A stretch of 53,602 nt of DNA from CAZSAT01 sp964604675 (GTDB taxonomy: Bacteria > Myxococcota_A > UBA796 > CAJQPC01), in contig CAZSAT010000042.1 of assembly GCA_964604675.1 (NCBI GenBank), forward strand, positions 1-53,602, read 5' to 3'. Shown here one piece after another: positions 44,833 to 52,674 of the stretch; position 1 is the first letter of the stretch, and each line of letters opens with the position of its first letter. The position numbers and the translations under genes were made by a program. The notes under the pieces were generated by a model. It was not told the origin of the DNA. It searched no databases and saw only the letters and a program-made list of their open reading frames with translations.

Positions 44833-45381
44833 ATGTCGAAGTTCCCGAAGGCCCGAGAGGCGAAGACCTTCACCCCCGCCTGGATGCGCCGCGGGCGCGC
44901 GCTGTACGGCGACGCGTTCGAGCCGAAGAAGAAGAGCGAGCTCGCCGAGTCGATGGCCGACTGGGCGGAGATGTCCGAGGAGGAGCGCAGCTTCGTCGCG
45001 GCGCACCTCCAGTACCTCGGGCTCCAGGCTCAGCTCGGCACGCAGAAGCTGCTGCGCGAGCTGCGGGCGCTGTTCGAGGAGGTCGGCGACGAGGTGATCG
45101 ACGCGATCGAGGTGGCGCTGGAGGAGCAGGCCGGGCTCGACGCGAGCGAGGCAGACGAAGCCGACGAGGCGGTCGACGGCGACGGGGATGAGCAGGGGGA
45201 GGGGCGTCACCTCGAGCTGGTGGAGGACACGGCCGTCCCGGACTTCGAGCCCGATCCGCGGGTGATGCCGGTCGAGGCGGTCGCGCCGGAGATGCTCCGG
45301 GGTGCGGATGCGGAGCCGGCGGTCGAGCTGCCGGGCGTGGACCGCAACATCTCGGACGACGAGCCCCCGGAGGGAGCGTGA
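44833..45381 (+). CDS. Acidic unknown protein, 182 aa
   Basis: ATG with GGAGATC upstream. The N-terminal half is helical (MADWAEMSEEERSFVAAHL, LRELRALFEEVGDEVIDAIE). The C-terminal half is very acidic (EADEADEAVDGDGDEQGEG) and probably disordered. It lies 21 bases after the 340-aa gene and its stop overlaps the next gene by GTGA. Function unknown. Confidence 0.7.
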   Translation: MSKFPKAREAKTFTPAWMRRGRALYGDAFEPKKKSELAESMADWAEMSEEERSFVAAHLQYLGLQAQLGTQKLLRELRALFEEVGDEVIDAIEVALEEQAGLDASEADEADEAVDGDGDEQGEGRHLELVEDTAVPDFEPDPRVMPVEAVAPEMLRGADAEPAVELPGVDRNISDDEPPEGA

Positions 45382-45872
45382 CCTCTGCAGCCGGCCTGCC
45401 GACGACGGCGGGGGACCGTGCGATCCGCTTCCGCCTGGTCCTGCCGGTCACCAGGTTGGGGGTCGGAGTCTTCTCCTTCGACGCGATCGAGCAGCTGGTC
45501 GGCGCGCCGGTCGTCGAGCTGCTCGAGCCGCTGATGACCGGCCCCGTCCATCGGTGGCCGTCGGCTTCAGGTCCCGCGGTGGACGTCTACCCGCTGGCGC
45601 TCCCCGAGGGCGAGGGGATGACGATCCCGCTCGGGCAGTTCGGAGAGCTCGGGTTCCGCAACGACGACCAGCTGCTGGAGCTCACCGTGCCTCTCCGCGC
45701 GGAGTCGTGGCTGACGGGGCGCCTCGGCGGCGCGCTCGTCCGCGGGCCGGAGCGGGGGCTGAGCCTCAACGGGGCGGCGCGGGTGTCGCGGGTGTGGTTC
45801 CGGATCGCGCCGGGTGTGCGGGCGTCGGTGCCGCTGGGGACGTTCGGGGAGGCAGGGGTGGAGTCGGAGTAG
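45378..45872 (+). CDS. Unknown beta-rich protein, 164 aa
   Basis: GTG start in the GTGA overlap. The sequence looks like a beta-sandwich of about 150 residues (IRFRLVLPVTRLGVGVFSF, VDVYPLALPEGEGMTIPLG, RVWFRIAPGVRASVPLGTF) with no cysteine. It resembles a small structural domain more than an enzyme. Being the last gene of this unit, it may share a particle role with the minus-strand beta-rich proteins. This is an inference from composition only. Confidence 0.65.
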   Translation: MTSAAGLPTTAGDRAIRFRLVLPVTRLGVGVFSFDAIEQLVGAPVVELLEPLMTGPVHRWPSASGPAVDVYPLALPEGEGMTIPLGQFGELGFRNDDQLLELTVPLRAESWLTGRLGGALVRGPERGLSLNGAARVSRVWFRIAPGVRASVPLGTFGEAGVESE

Positions 45873-45900
45873 CGGTTTGGCGTGCGCATTCCCTTTCGGC

Positions 45901-45921
45901 CGGTAACTATGTAGATTACCG
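45901..45921. promoter_or_regulatory. Operator-like dyad upstream of the XRE/ImmA regulator
   Basis: CGGTAA and TTACCG, 6-bp perfect inverted arms 9 bases apart, end 21 bases before the regulator start. The same 6-9-6 geometry, CGGTCA/TGACCG, recurs after the gene at 46915-46935. Self-regulation by the HTH protein is the natural reading, but is inferred. Confidence 0.6.
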
Positions 45922-45942
45922 ACGCCCCACCCAGGAGACCAC

Positions 45943-46890
45943 ATGCCCGATCCGTCCCCCTTCGGCGAGTTCCTTCGTGAACGTCGGCTGGAGGCTGGCC
46001 TCTCGGCGCGCTCTCTCGCTCAGGGTCTCGGGCTTTCGCACGTGGCCTACGGAAATGTTGAGCGGGGGAAGCAGCCCTTCCTTGCCGAGTCCCACTGGCC
46101 GCGTCTGGTCGAGCTTCTACCCGGCGTCAAGATCGACACGCTCAGGCGGCTTGCTGAAGCCAGCATGCCGGTGTTTCGACTCGATCTCACTTCGATCCCG
46201 CCCGAGGCTCGCGCGTACGTTCAGGAGCTTGCTCAGTCGCTCAACACACTCGACACCGCCCAACTCCACCGCCTCGTGTCGGTGCTGCAGGGCTCCGACG
46301 GCCGAGTCGCACCGCTTCGCTACGAAGACGAGAGGGTCCCCCGCGTGGCTCCGCTCTCCAAGCGAGACCTCGTCGAACTTGCCGATGAACTTCTACGTCG
46401 CCTGCAGCCGGCGGCGCTGGAGTCGCCGCGGCCGGTCGACATAGTGCGGCTGGTTGAGGGTGATTTGGAGCGCGTGCTGGGAGTTGCCGTCTATCCGGTC
46501 AAGGCAGACGAGATTCCGGGTTCTGAGGCCTCGACCGGCGGACGCGTGATCCTTGTCCGAGAGGATCAGCTGGACTTTCTGCACCGGGGAGGGCCGATCG
46601 GGTGGCGGGCGCGGGCGACCATCGCCCACGAGCTGGGCCATGTTCTCCTCCACAGGGAGATCCTTGAGGAGACCCACACCCTAAGAAAGACCGAGCTCGT
46701 CCCGCGAAAGGAGCTGCGTGCCTATGAGGATCCTGAGTGGCAGGCCTGGACCCTGGCGCAGTGCTTCCTGATGCCGATGAGGACCGTCCAGATGCTGGAA
46801 GATCGGAGGGCGGAAACGCTATCGGCCGTCTACGACGTCAGCGGTCCCTTTGCGTCGGGGTACCTCCGCAGATTCGGGGACTGGCTGTAG
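45943..46890 (+). CDS. XRE-type HTH regulator with ImmA/IrrE metallopeptidase domain
   Basis: 315 aa, ATG after CAGGAGACC. The N-terminus has a helix-turn-helix with LRERRLEAGLSARSLAQGLG and LSHVAYGNVERGK near residues 9-44. The C-terminal part is an ImmA/IrrE-type domain: ARATIAHELGHVLLHREIL near 223-241 with the zinc motif HELGH, then WTLAQCFLMPMRTV. Such proteins cleave or bind repressors and control mobile-element genes; here both the DNA-binding and protease parts are in one chain. Two similar dyads flank the gene, so it is probably autoregulated. It may switch the element between the quiet and active state. Codon use is less GC-extreme than in the neighbours. Confidence 0.9.
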   Translation: MPDPSPFGEFLRERRLEAGLSARSLAQGLGLSHVAYGNVERGKQPFLAESHWPRLVELLPGVKIDTLRRLAEASMPVFRLDLTSIPPEARAYVQELAQSLNTLDTAQLHRLVSVLQGSDGRVAPLRYEDERVPRVAPLSKRDLVELADELLRRLQPAALESPRPVDIVRLVEGDLERVLGVAVYPVKADEIPGSEASTGGRVILVREDQLDFLHRGGPIGWRARATIAHELGHVLLHREILEETHTLRKTELVPRKELRAYEDPEWQAWTLAQCFLMPMRTVQMLEDRRAETLSAVYDVSGPFASGYLRRFGDWL

Positions 46891-46914
46891 GCTGGAAACC
46901 TGTCTGGTTACCAT

Positions 46915-46935
46915 CGGTCAGATTACTGTTGACCG
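46915..46935. promoter_or_regulatory. Second operator-like dyad
   Basis: CGGTCA and TGACCG form perfect 6-bp arms 9 bases apart, like 45901-45921. A short TGGTTACCA palindrome lies directly before it (46905-46913). The site precedes the hairpin and the HNH gene, so the regulator may also control these. Confidence 0.5.
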
Positions 46936-46957
46936 AACTGCTGGTGAGCCGATAGAA

Positions 46958-46993
46958 GGAGGCCCCCACGGGAACAAGCCCGAGGGGACCTCC
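46958..46993 (+). ncRNA. Strong structured RNA hairpin, leader of the HNH gene
   Basis: Three stacked stems, GGAGG/CCTCC (46958-46962 and 46989-46993), CCCC/GGGG and CGGG/CCCG, are separated by a C-A and an A-A mismatch and close an AACAAG loop. That is 13 pairs in 36 bases. The left strand contains an AAGGAGG ribosome-site-like sequence that would be sequestered by folding. No T-run follows. It may be a small RNA, a translational control element or an attenuator. It is visible in sequence; the role is unknown. Confidence 0.45.
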
Positions 46994-47103
46994 AGCCGAA
47001 GACGGAGTCTCCAGGCTCATGGAACCGCATGGTGACTCGGCTTTGGTTGGAGGGCAAGCCCCCTGACCTGGCGTGCGCGAGCACGCCGAGAACGAGTTAC
47101 ATC

Positions 47104-47478
47104 ATGAAGTACTGGTACAAGTGTCCCCTCTGCTCCGTCTGGGGGTCCGTCCCCTGGGCGAACCGCACCAAGACCTTCACCTGCCACGCCTGCAAGCGCG
47201 GGCACAAGCCGCCGACGCCGCGCGCGCAGCCCTCCGCCTACGTCGACACCCACGCCTGGCCCGACGAGATGGAGCAGAACGTCGTCGCCTCGAAGGGGAC
47301 GACCTGCACGGTCCCCGGCTGCCGCAAGCGGTACGAGACCCTCGACCACCGCGTCCCCTACAGCAAGGACGGCCGGACCTCCGTCGCCAACCTGTACCCC
47401 ATGTGCATCCAGCACAACCTGGAGAAGGGCGACAAGGACTACGAGTCCTGGCTCGCCGGGCGCCGGCGCGCCGGCTAG
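47104..47478 (+). CDS. Small HNH endonuclease with N-terminal zinc ribbon, 124 aa
   Basis: ATG at 47104 is preferred because the protein then begins at MKYWYKCPLC, the first zinc pair; an in-frame ATG at 47029 would add 25 residues of unlikely composition. Two CxxC pairs (CPLC, CHAC) form a zinc ribbon in residues 7-31. The HNH part has TCTVPGCRKRYETLDHRVPY, then TSVANLYPMCIQHNLEKG. Small HNH proteins of this type nick or cut DNA in phages and can act near packaging or as homing-like enzymes. The role here is unknown. Confidence 0.8.
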   Translation: MKYWYKCPLCSVWGSVPWANRTKTFTCHACKRGHKPPTPRAQPSAYVDTHAWPDEMEQNVVASKGTTCTVPGCRKRYETLDHRVPYSKDGRTSVANLYPMCIQHNLEKGDKDYESWLAGRRRAG

Positions 47479-47495
47479 GACCGCTGGCTGACCTT

Positions 47496-47524
47496 GGGGG
47501 CCCGGCGTCGCCCGCCGGGTCCCC
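47496..47524 (+). terminator. 12-bp stem-loop after the HNH gene
   Basis: GGGGGCCCGGCG pairs with CGCCGGGTCCCC (one G-T pair) around a TCGCC loop, starting 17 bases after the HNH stop. No T-run follows, so it is either a rho-independent-like terminator of low quality or a structured RNA in the leader of the next gene, whose ribosome site GGGAGGTG follows. Confidence 0.4.
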
Positions 47525-47545
47525 ACGGGGATCGGGAGGTGTCGG

Positions 47546-48808
47546 ATGAAGTGGGAACCCGCAGTCGCCGAGGGGCGCCGAGCAACCGGTGGCGCATCGG
47601 ACCGGAACTACTGGGAACGGGATCTGCGGCTCGGTGAGTATCGCGAGCTCGTGAGGCTGCTCGAGGATGACGCCGGGCGGATCGCTCGCATGCGGAGTGC
47701 CTTCCCCGGCAAGCGGGTCCTCCGGATCCTCGCGGCCGCGGTCGGTGTCTCCGGCCGAGGGACGGTCAAGGAACTCCAGGCTCGGGTGTCCGCGAGCGCC
47801 GTGGAGGCGGTCCAGTTCCTGCTGGTCGCCCGCTTCGCGCCCTTCAAGATGTCCGCCGCTGTGGCCGACATCGCCGAGGCGGTGCTCGGTGAGGAGGATC
47901 TCGAGCAGGCCCGAATCGACGACGAGCGGTACGACCGCCTGGCCCTGCTGGTGCTGCTCTACCTCCGCGACCCGCGCGCCCTGGTCCGCGTGCGAGGGCT
48001 GAACACCTGGCACCGCAAGGGCGCGGCGCCGATGGTGCTCGCCGGGCCTTCCGTCTCCGCGCCCGAGCCGCTTGGCCAGTTCCTGACGGCTTCGCGTGTC
48101 ACCGCCGCGCTGGAGGGCCTCGACCTCGGGATCGGGGAGTCCAGCCCCATCTTCGAGATGGTCGTTCGGCGTCGCGATGGCAGCTACCTGCTGTTCCTGC
48201 GCCGCAACCTCCGTCGGACCTTCCACTGGAGCCCCGACGGACAGCAGATCGCGCACGGACACGACGCCGAGGTGATCGTGCTCCACCTGCTCGACGGGGG
48301 GCGGCGGGTCCGTATCTCGTCGACGACGTCGGAGGTGCCGCGGCGGATCGCCGACCGGCTGGCGACCGTCCACTTCGGTCGCGACTGCGCCTTCGAGGAT
48401 GACAAGCCGGCGGTCCACCACGCCCAGGTGGGGAACCTCCTCGCGGCGATCACCGACCCTGGCGACGGACGTCTGCCGATCCTGGAGCTGCTCGTCGACA
48501 ACGCGCCGCTCGCCGGAGGCGAGCAGCTGATGCTCAGCGCAAAGGGCAAGGCCGACATCATCCGCCAGATCGACGACTTCGAGGCGCGGGTCGGGGACCT
48601 GCTCGAGGACATCGACGCGATCGCTCGGGTCAAGGTGCGGTTCCGCGGCAACCGGGTGTCTCTGTTCTTCCCGAAGATCGACGGCGTGCGCGTCGTGGAG
48701 TTCGGTGACGGCCGGCTCGACAACAACAAGTGCGCCGCGTTCACCGAGCTCATGCGCGAGGACTTCGGCATCGAGGTGCGCTCCACCGAGCGGAAGGGCG
48801 GCTCCTGA
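47546..48808 (+). CDS. Unknown protein, 420 aa, first of a coupled pair
   Basis: ATG 5 bases after GGGAGGTG. I recognise no family. The first 110 residues are helical (LGEYRELVRLLEDDAGRIAR) with a basic patch PGKRVLRILAAAVGVSGRG, and the middle has LLFLRRNLRRTFHWSPDGQQ. Residues 250-420 include a beta-rich end VKVRFRGNRVSLFFPKIDGV. No cysteine pair, Walker motif or membrane segment is seen. The stop shares one base with the next start (TGATG), so the two proteins are made together and probably interact. With a sigma-54-type activator downstream, they may form an inducible system. Confidence 0.75.
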   Translation: MKWEPAVAEGRRATGGASDRNYWERDLRLGEYRELVRLLEDDAGRIARMRSAFPGKRVLRILAAAVGVSGRGTVKELQARVSASAVEAVQFLLVARFAPFKMSAAVADIAEAVLGEEDLEQARIDDERYDRLALLVLLYLRDPRALVRVRGLNTWHRKGAAPMVLAGPSVSAPEPLGQFLTASRVTAALEGLDLGIGESSPIFEMVVRRRDGSYLLFLRRNLRRTFHWSPDGQQIAHGHDAEVIVLHLLDGGRRVRISSTTSEVPRRIADRLATVHFGRDCAFEDDKPAVHHAQVGNLLAAITDPGDGRLPILELLVDNAPLAGGEQLMLSAKGKADIIRQIDDFEARVGDLLEDIDAIARVKVRFRGNRVSLFFPKIDGVRVVEFGDGRLDNNKCAAFTELMREDFGIEVRSTERKGGS

Positions 48809-49953
48809 TGCCGAGGCCGGCTCGCCGACGCCGGTCGCTGACGGCTCGGCTCCTGCAGGACGGGCGCGTCGTCGCCGATCCCGACGAGGATGAGCGCGCC
48901 GAGCTGGAGAGGTTGAGCGAGTCCGGCCTGATCGCGATGTCCTGGGGCCGCTACTTCCTGTGCACTGACCACGCCGATGACGGCGACTTGGTGTACGCCC
49001 GGGACCGGACCTGCCATGAGAAGATCCCGATCGACACCCGGGCCGACGGCGACCCGACGCAGGACGAGGACGACCTGCTGTACGTCTGCGACAGCTGCGG
49101 ACGGACCCACCGGCCCATCCGGCGGGGCCGGACGTTGTACGCGCGGGCGACCGTCGGTGTGGACCTGCCTGCGGTCGGGGGCTGGCTCCGGGGGCTGATC
49201 GGGCAGCTGTGCCCGGGCGTCTACTCCCTCCGTGACGACGCGGTGTTCCGCTTCCGGCACCGCGGCCGCGAGGTGCACGTCGTCGTCCTCGACGCCTGCA
49301 TCGACACCCGGTTCGCGACCCGGGAGTTCGCGGTGGGGAACCCGACTCTGTACGTGGTCGTTGCGCATCGAGCCTTCGTCGCGCGCTTCCCGTCGGCGGG
49401 CTGGCTCTCGGTCGTCTACTTGCACGAGATCGCCGAGCGTGGACCGGTAGCCCTCCGCCAGGCGCTCGACGAACTGCCGGGCGACACGGACGCGTGGGCC
49501 TTCCGGGAGCCCGCGGCGCCCGCCTGGAACCCGCTGCGCTCCCCCAGTACCAGGGTGGTGAGCCGTACCCTGGGTGCTCACGCACTCGACCTTCGGCAAG
49601 CCCCCGCCTTCCTGGACGGCGTCGAGGTGCTGCCCGCCGATGCCACGGGCTCCCTGGAGATCCTCGCTTTCTTCGTCGCGAGGTGGCGCGAGGACATGGT
49701 CGCAGGGAAGGCGGCCGAGGACTTCTGTACGTACTCGCCGGACGAGGTCCTCGAGGATCTCGAAGAGCGGGGCGTCGCGACGACGGAGTCGGCGTCGAAC
49801 GTCCGACGGCAGATCGTCCGGCTCCGCAACACGGTGAAGCGCAACTACCTGCGGCAGACCGGTCTCGCCCTTGAGGACGATGAGTTCATCGAGACCGTGC
49901 GGGAGGGGGGCTATCGCCTGAACCCCCGCAGCGTCACGGTCCTCCCGACGTAA
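48808..49953 (+). CDS. Unknown protein with zinc pair and C-terminal winged helix, 381 aa
   Basis: ATG at 48808 overlaps the upstream stop (TGATG). An N-terminal basic segment is followed near residue 66 by DRTCHEKIPIDTR and near 90 by YVCDSCGRTHRPIR with a CxxC, which may form a zinc site. The centre has VVVLDACIDTRFATREFAVG and VVYLHEIAERGPVAL. The C-terminus RLRNTVKRNYLRQTGLALED, ending in FIETVREGGYRLNP, closely resembles the winged-helix effector domain of OmpR-type regulators. So this protein probably binds DNA and may sense something through its N-terminal part. Family unknown. Confidence 0.75.
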   Translation: MPRPARRRRSLTARLLQDGRVVADPDEDERAELERLSESGLIAMSWGRYFLCTDHADDGDLVYARDRTCHEKIPIDTRADGDPTQDEDDLLYVCDSCGRTHRPIRRGRTLYARATVGVDLPAVGGWLRGLIGQLCPGVYSLRDDAVFRFRHRGREVHVVVLDACIDTRFATREFAVGNPTLYVVVAHRAFVARFPSAGWLSVVYLHEIAERGPVALRQALDELPGDTDAWAFREPAAPAWNPLRSPSTRVVSRTLGAHALDLRQAPAFLDGVEVLPADATGSLEILAFFVARWREDMVAGKAAEDFCTYSPDEVLEDLEERGVATTESASNVRRQIVRLRNTVKRNYLRQTGLALEDDEFIETVREGGYRLNPRSVTVLPT

Positions 49954-49956
49954 CCA

Positions 49957-50108
49957 GGTGTCCTGGCCGGCGGGCCGGTGTCCTGTCCGAACCCTCGGGC
50001 CGGTCGGGGGGCGCCCTTTGCCCCGCGGTAGCAGGGCCTTTCACCTGCAGGCCCCGGACGGGGGCGGGGATCCGGCGTCCGGTGTCCTGCGCCGCGAGCT
50101 GGTGTCCT
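49957..50108. repeat. Two pairs of GGTGTCCT direct repeats
   Basis: GGTGTCCT occurs at 49957, 49977, 50081 and 50101. The copies in each pair start exactly 20 bp apart, near two helical turns, and the pairs are 104 bp apart. The second member of each pair continues as (G/A)TCCGA. The 213-base gap between the winged-helix gene and the AAA+ activator gene has no ORF of its own. These are likely binding sites for one of the two regulators. Confidence 0.75.
50008..50021 (+). promoter_or_regulatory. Weak sigma-54-like promoter candidate
   Basis: GG-N10-GC spacing with TTTGC at the -12 side lies between the two GGTGTCCT pairs. The -24 side falls in a G-run and lacks the full TGGCAC, so chance is likely. 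It is listed because the next gene is a sigma-54-type activator. Confidence 0.2.
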
Positions 50109-50166
50109 ATCCGACGCACCCGGCCACAGCCATCGTCCGAAGCGAACCCAGCGCGACGGACCAGAC

Positions 50167-51390
50167 GTGGAAGACCCGAACCCCAGGGCGGAGAAGACCG
50201 AGCGGGCCATCATTGGCACCTGCCCGGCTCTCCGCCGCGCCATCGAGGCCACGAAGCGGGTGGGCAAGCGCGACTGCGCCGTGATCGTGGTGGGGGAGAC
50301 CGGAACCGGGAAGGAGCGGATCGCCCAACTGGTCCACCAGCGCAGCGGGCGCGACGGCCGTTTCCTGGCGGTGAACTGTGCGTCGTTCACCGAGTCGATG
50401 CTCGAGGCCGAGCTGTTCGGCCACGAGAAGGGAGCCTTCACGGGGGCCAGCAACCTGAAGCGCGGCCTGTTCGAGTCCGCCGATGGCGGCACGCTGTTCC
50501 TCGACGAGGTCGGCGAGCTGCCCCTGGCGCTCCAGGCGAAGCTGCTCCGGGTGCTCCAGGAGGGCGCCATCCGACGCGTGGGCGGCGTCCGCGAGCACCG
50601 GGTCGACGTCCGGGTCGTCTCGGCGACGCACCAGGAACTCCAGGCGCTCGCCGACGACGGCAAGTTCCGGCTCGATCTGGTCTACCGCCTGGCCCGGTAC
50701 CGCATCACCCTCCCGCCGCTCCGCGACCGTGGCCGCGACGTCGTCCGGATCGTCCGCCACATGCTCAAGTCGGACCCCGACCTGGTGGCGGAGAAGCCGT
50801 GGCGGCTCTGCCGCGACGCCGAGGACGTCCTGCTGGAATACCGCTGGCCCGGCAACGTCCGCGAGCTCCGCAACGTGCTCATCCAGACCACCGTCGACGC
50901 CCGTGGCCACCGGCTGACGGCGCGTCACGTGCGCGCCGCGCTCGGGCTCCCGAGACGGGAACGCCCCGAACGCCGTGACCTCGATCAGGAGATCGTGGAT
51001 CTGCTGGGGCGCCGGGGGGAGGCGTCCGCGAAGGAGATCCGCGACTCGGTGGGGCTGTCGAAGAGCGCTTGCCAGCGTCGCCTGAGCAAGCTTAGGGGTG
51101 CTAGACGAATCGAGAAGCTGAGCGGGGGGAGCGGAAACCGTTATCGACTCTCCGCTTCTTCGCCCCGGGACGGGTGGGACGAACGCAGTGAGGTCGCGCT
51201 GCGGATGGCTGGCTCCGAGATGGGGGTCACCAGGCAGGAGCTGGCGGATGCGGCTTGCATCTCGGAGAGGACGGCGAGCCGAGTCCTGCAGAGGCTCGTG
51301 GCTGCCGGGGTGCTCATCGCGGAGCGCCGGGGCCGAGGCGTACACTACCGAACTGAGAGGGTCGTGCCGGAGGCGAAGCCACCTGCCTGA
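50167..51390 (+). CDS. Sigma-54-interacting AAA+ activator with two C-terminal winged helices
   Basis: 407 aa, GTG start. The AAA+ domain of bacterial enhancer-binding proteins occupies residues 15-240: Walker A VVGETGTGKERIAQLVH near 40, the sigma-54 contact loop GAFTGA near 88 in ELFGHEKGAFTGASN, Walker B GGTLFLDEVGELPL near 106 and YRWPGNVRELRNVL near 225. There is no N-terminal receiver or sensor domain. In place of the usual Fis-type HTH there are two winged-helix-like units, EIRDSVGLSKSACQRRLSKL and ELADAACISERTASRVLQRL. It probably binds the GGTGTCCT repeats upstream. It would activate sigma-54 promoters of this element or the host. Confidence 0.9.
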   Translation: MEDPNPRAEKTERAIIGTCPALRRAIEATKRVGKRDCAVIVVGETGTGKERIAQLVHQRSGRDGRFLAVNCASFTESMLEAELFGHEKGAFTGASNLKRGLFESADGGTLFLDEVGELPLALQAKLLRVLQEGAIRRVGGVREHRVDVRVVSATHQELQALADDGKFRLDLVYRLARYRITLPPLRDRGRDVVRIVRHMLKSDPDLVAEKPWRLCRDAEDVLLEYRWPGNVRELRNVLIQTTVDARGHRLTARHVRAALGLPRRERPERRDLDQEIVDLLGRRGEASAKEIRDSVGLSKSACQRRLSKLRGARRIEKLSGGSGNRYRLSASSPRDGWDERSEVALRMAGSEMGVTRQELADAACISERTASRVLQRLVAAGVLIAERRGRGVHYRTERVVPEAKPPA

Positions 51391-51441
51391 CCCTGCCGTC
51401 GGCGGTTCGAGCCACGTCCCCGTCGGGGTGAGGAGAGCAAC

Positions 51442-52632
51442 TTGAGTGAGCACGGCTGGACGAAGGAGAACACGCTTGCGGTTGCCGCTCTCTGTGCGGC
51501 TCTCGGCATCCTCACGGTCGGCGTCGTTGGTCTGGTCTTCAACGTAGGGAGAGCCCTCCCCAAGGACGGCACCGGCGACGTCCTCGTCGCTCCGGCCACG
51601 TGGACGGTGGGCCTCGTGATGGCGTTGAGCGTGGTCCTCGCGATCCTCAGCGTTCTGACGGTCAGGACAGCCAGGACACAGAGGCGGCGCGCCGAGGCGG
51701 CGGAGAGGGCTCAGCAGGAAGCTGAGCAGAAGACGGACGGGGAGGCCCGGGAGTCGAGACAGACGATCTTGGAGCACCTTGATGCGCTTGTGGAGGGCAC
51801 AGCCACCCTCCGGGAAACCCTCGGTGAACTCACCGGGAACGCCCGTGTCGCGGACCCCGAACTCATCGAGGCTGTCGAGCGGTTGGTTGCGGCCTCCACG
51901 GAGAGCGCCTCCAGTCCCCAGCAGGATCTCGATGACGCGGTGATCCGGCACATCGCAGCCGCGGTTCAACAGGGTGTACGAGCTGAGCTCACTTCGGTGG
52001 CCGAGGGCGTCGCCGATGCGGAACGCCTGAGGGCCGCGGTGGAAGCCGGTCGGGAGGAGCTGGAGAAGAAGGAAGCTGCGCTTGAGGTCTCCAGGGACCA
52101 ACTTCGAGAGCTGGAGAGCCTGCGGCATATCGAGGAGCAGATGAGGGCATCGATCCCCCCCGAGGAGTCCTTGTTCTTCTCCCTCGAAAAGGTGCTGCTC
52201 TTCAAGGACGGCCACGTGCAGATTGAGATCGCGTGCGTGAACCGAGGCCCCAGCACGTGGGCCTTGCATGAGGCCCACCTGGACTACCTGAGTCTCGGGA
52301 ATGACCAGGCGCTTTCCGATCCTCCGATCAAGGATGTCTCGATCCGCAAGTACAAGCAGAAGCCCCGCCTCGCGAGTCGTGGCATCCACCTTCTGGAGTT
52401 CCGCGGCAGGCTCAGGGACCCCAGCGCCCTTACGCCTGATGAGTGGCGAGACGTCTACGTCGGCATGAACAGCGGCATCGCTGGGACCGTGACTGTCGGC
52501 GCGGTCACGGAGGCGGACAACGGTGCAGAGGTTCTCGCCCCACCGGACCACTCAGTCGCCATCAGGAGTGTCGGCTTCACCGCGCAGTGGCACCTCGGCG
52601 CCAAGGTGATGAAGTCAGACGCTCACTGGTAG
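51442..52632 (+). CDS. Membrane-anchored coiled-coil protein, 396 aa
   Basis: TTG start 6 bases after GAGGAG. Two transmembrane segments lie near residues 12-34 and 53-72 (VGLVMALSVVLAILSVLTV). Coiled coils follow near 75-105 and 190-235 (EELEKKEAALEVSRDQLREL), then a beta-rich C-terminal domain (VQIEIACVNRGPSTWALHEA, VYVGMNSGIAGTVTVGAVT). No enzyme motif is seen. The layout, two membrane helices and a long cytoplasmic coiled coil, is common in membrane effectors or sensors of defence systems. It stands 51 bases behind the activator gene. Function unknown. Confidence 0.75.
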   Translation: MSEHGWTKENTLAVAALCAALGILTVGVVGLVFNVGRALPKDGTGDVLVAPATWTVGLVMALSVVLAILSVLTVRTARTQRRRAEAAERAQQEAEQKTDGEARESRQTILEHLDALVEGTATLRETLGELTGNARVADPELIEAVERLVAASTESASSPQQDLDDAVIRHIAAAVQQGVRAELTSVAEGVADAERLRAAVEAGREELEKKEAALEVSRDQLRELESLRHIEEQMRASIPPEESLFFSLEKVLLFKDGHVQIEIACVNRGPSTWALHEAHLDYLSLGNDQALSDPPIKDVSIRKYKQKPRLASRGIHLLEFRGRLRDPSALTPDEWRDVYVGMNSGIAGTVTVGAVTEADNGAEVLAPPDHSVAIRSVGFTAQWHLGAKVMKSDAHW

Positions 52633-52659
52633 GGGTGCTAGGAGGGCTGGACCTGGAGG

Positions 52660-52674
52660 GGCCTTCGTCAGGCC
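52660..52674. terminator. Weak hairpin between convergent genes
   Basis: GGCCT and AGGCC, 5-bp arms with a TTCGTC-type loop, lie across the stop of the minus-strand gene at 52668, between it and the convergent 51442 gene. No T-run follows. Confidence 0.3.

Noticed and set aside
27252..45872. Tailed-phage structural module
   Set aside because: No terminase, portal, major capsid of HK97 type, tail tube or tape-measure protein could be recognised, so a conventional prophage call is not supported.
46890..47104. tRNA gene in the leader of the HNH gene
   Set aside because: The hairpin does not fit a cloverleaf and no T-arm or CCA end is present.
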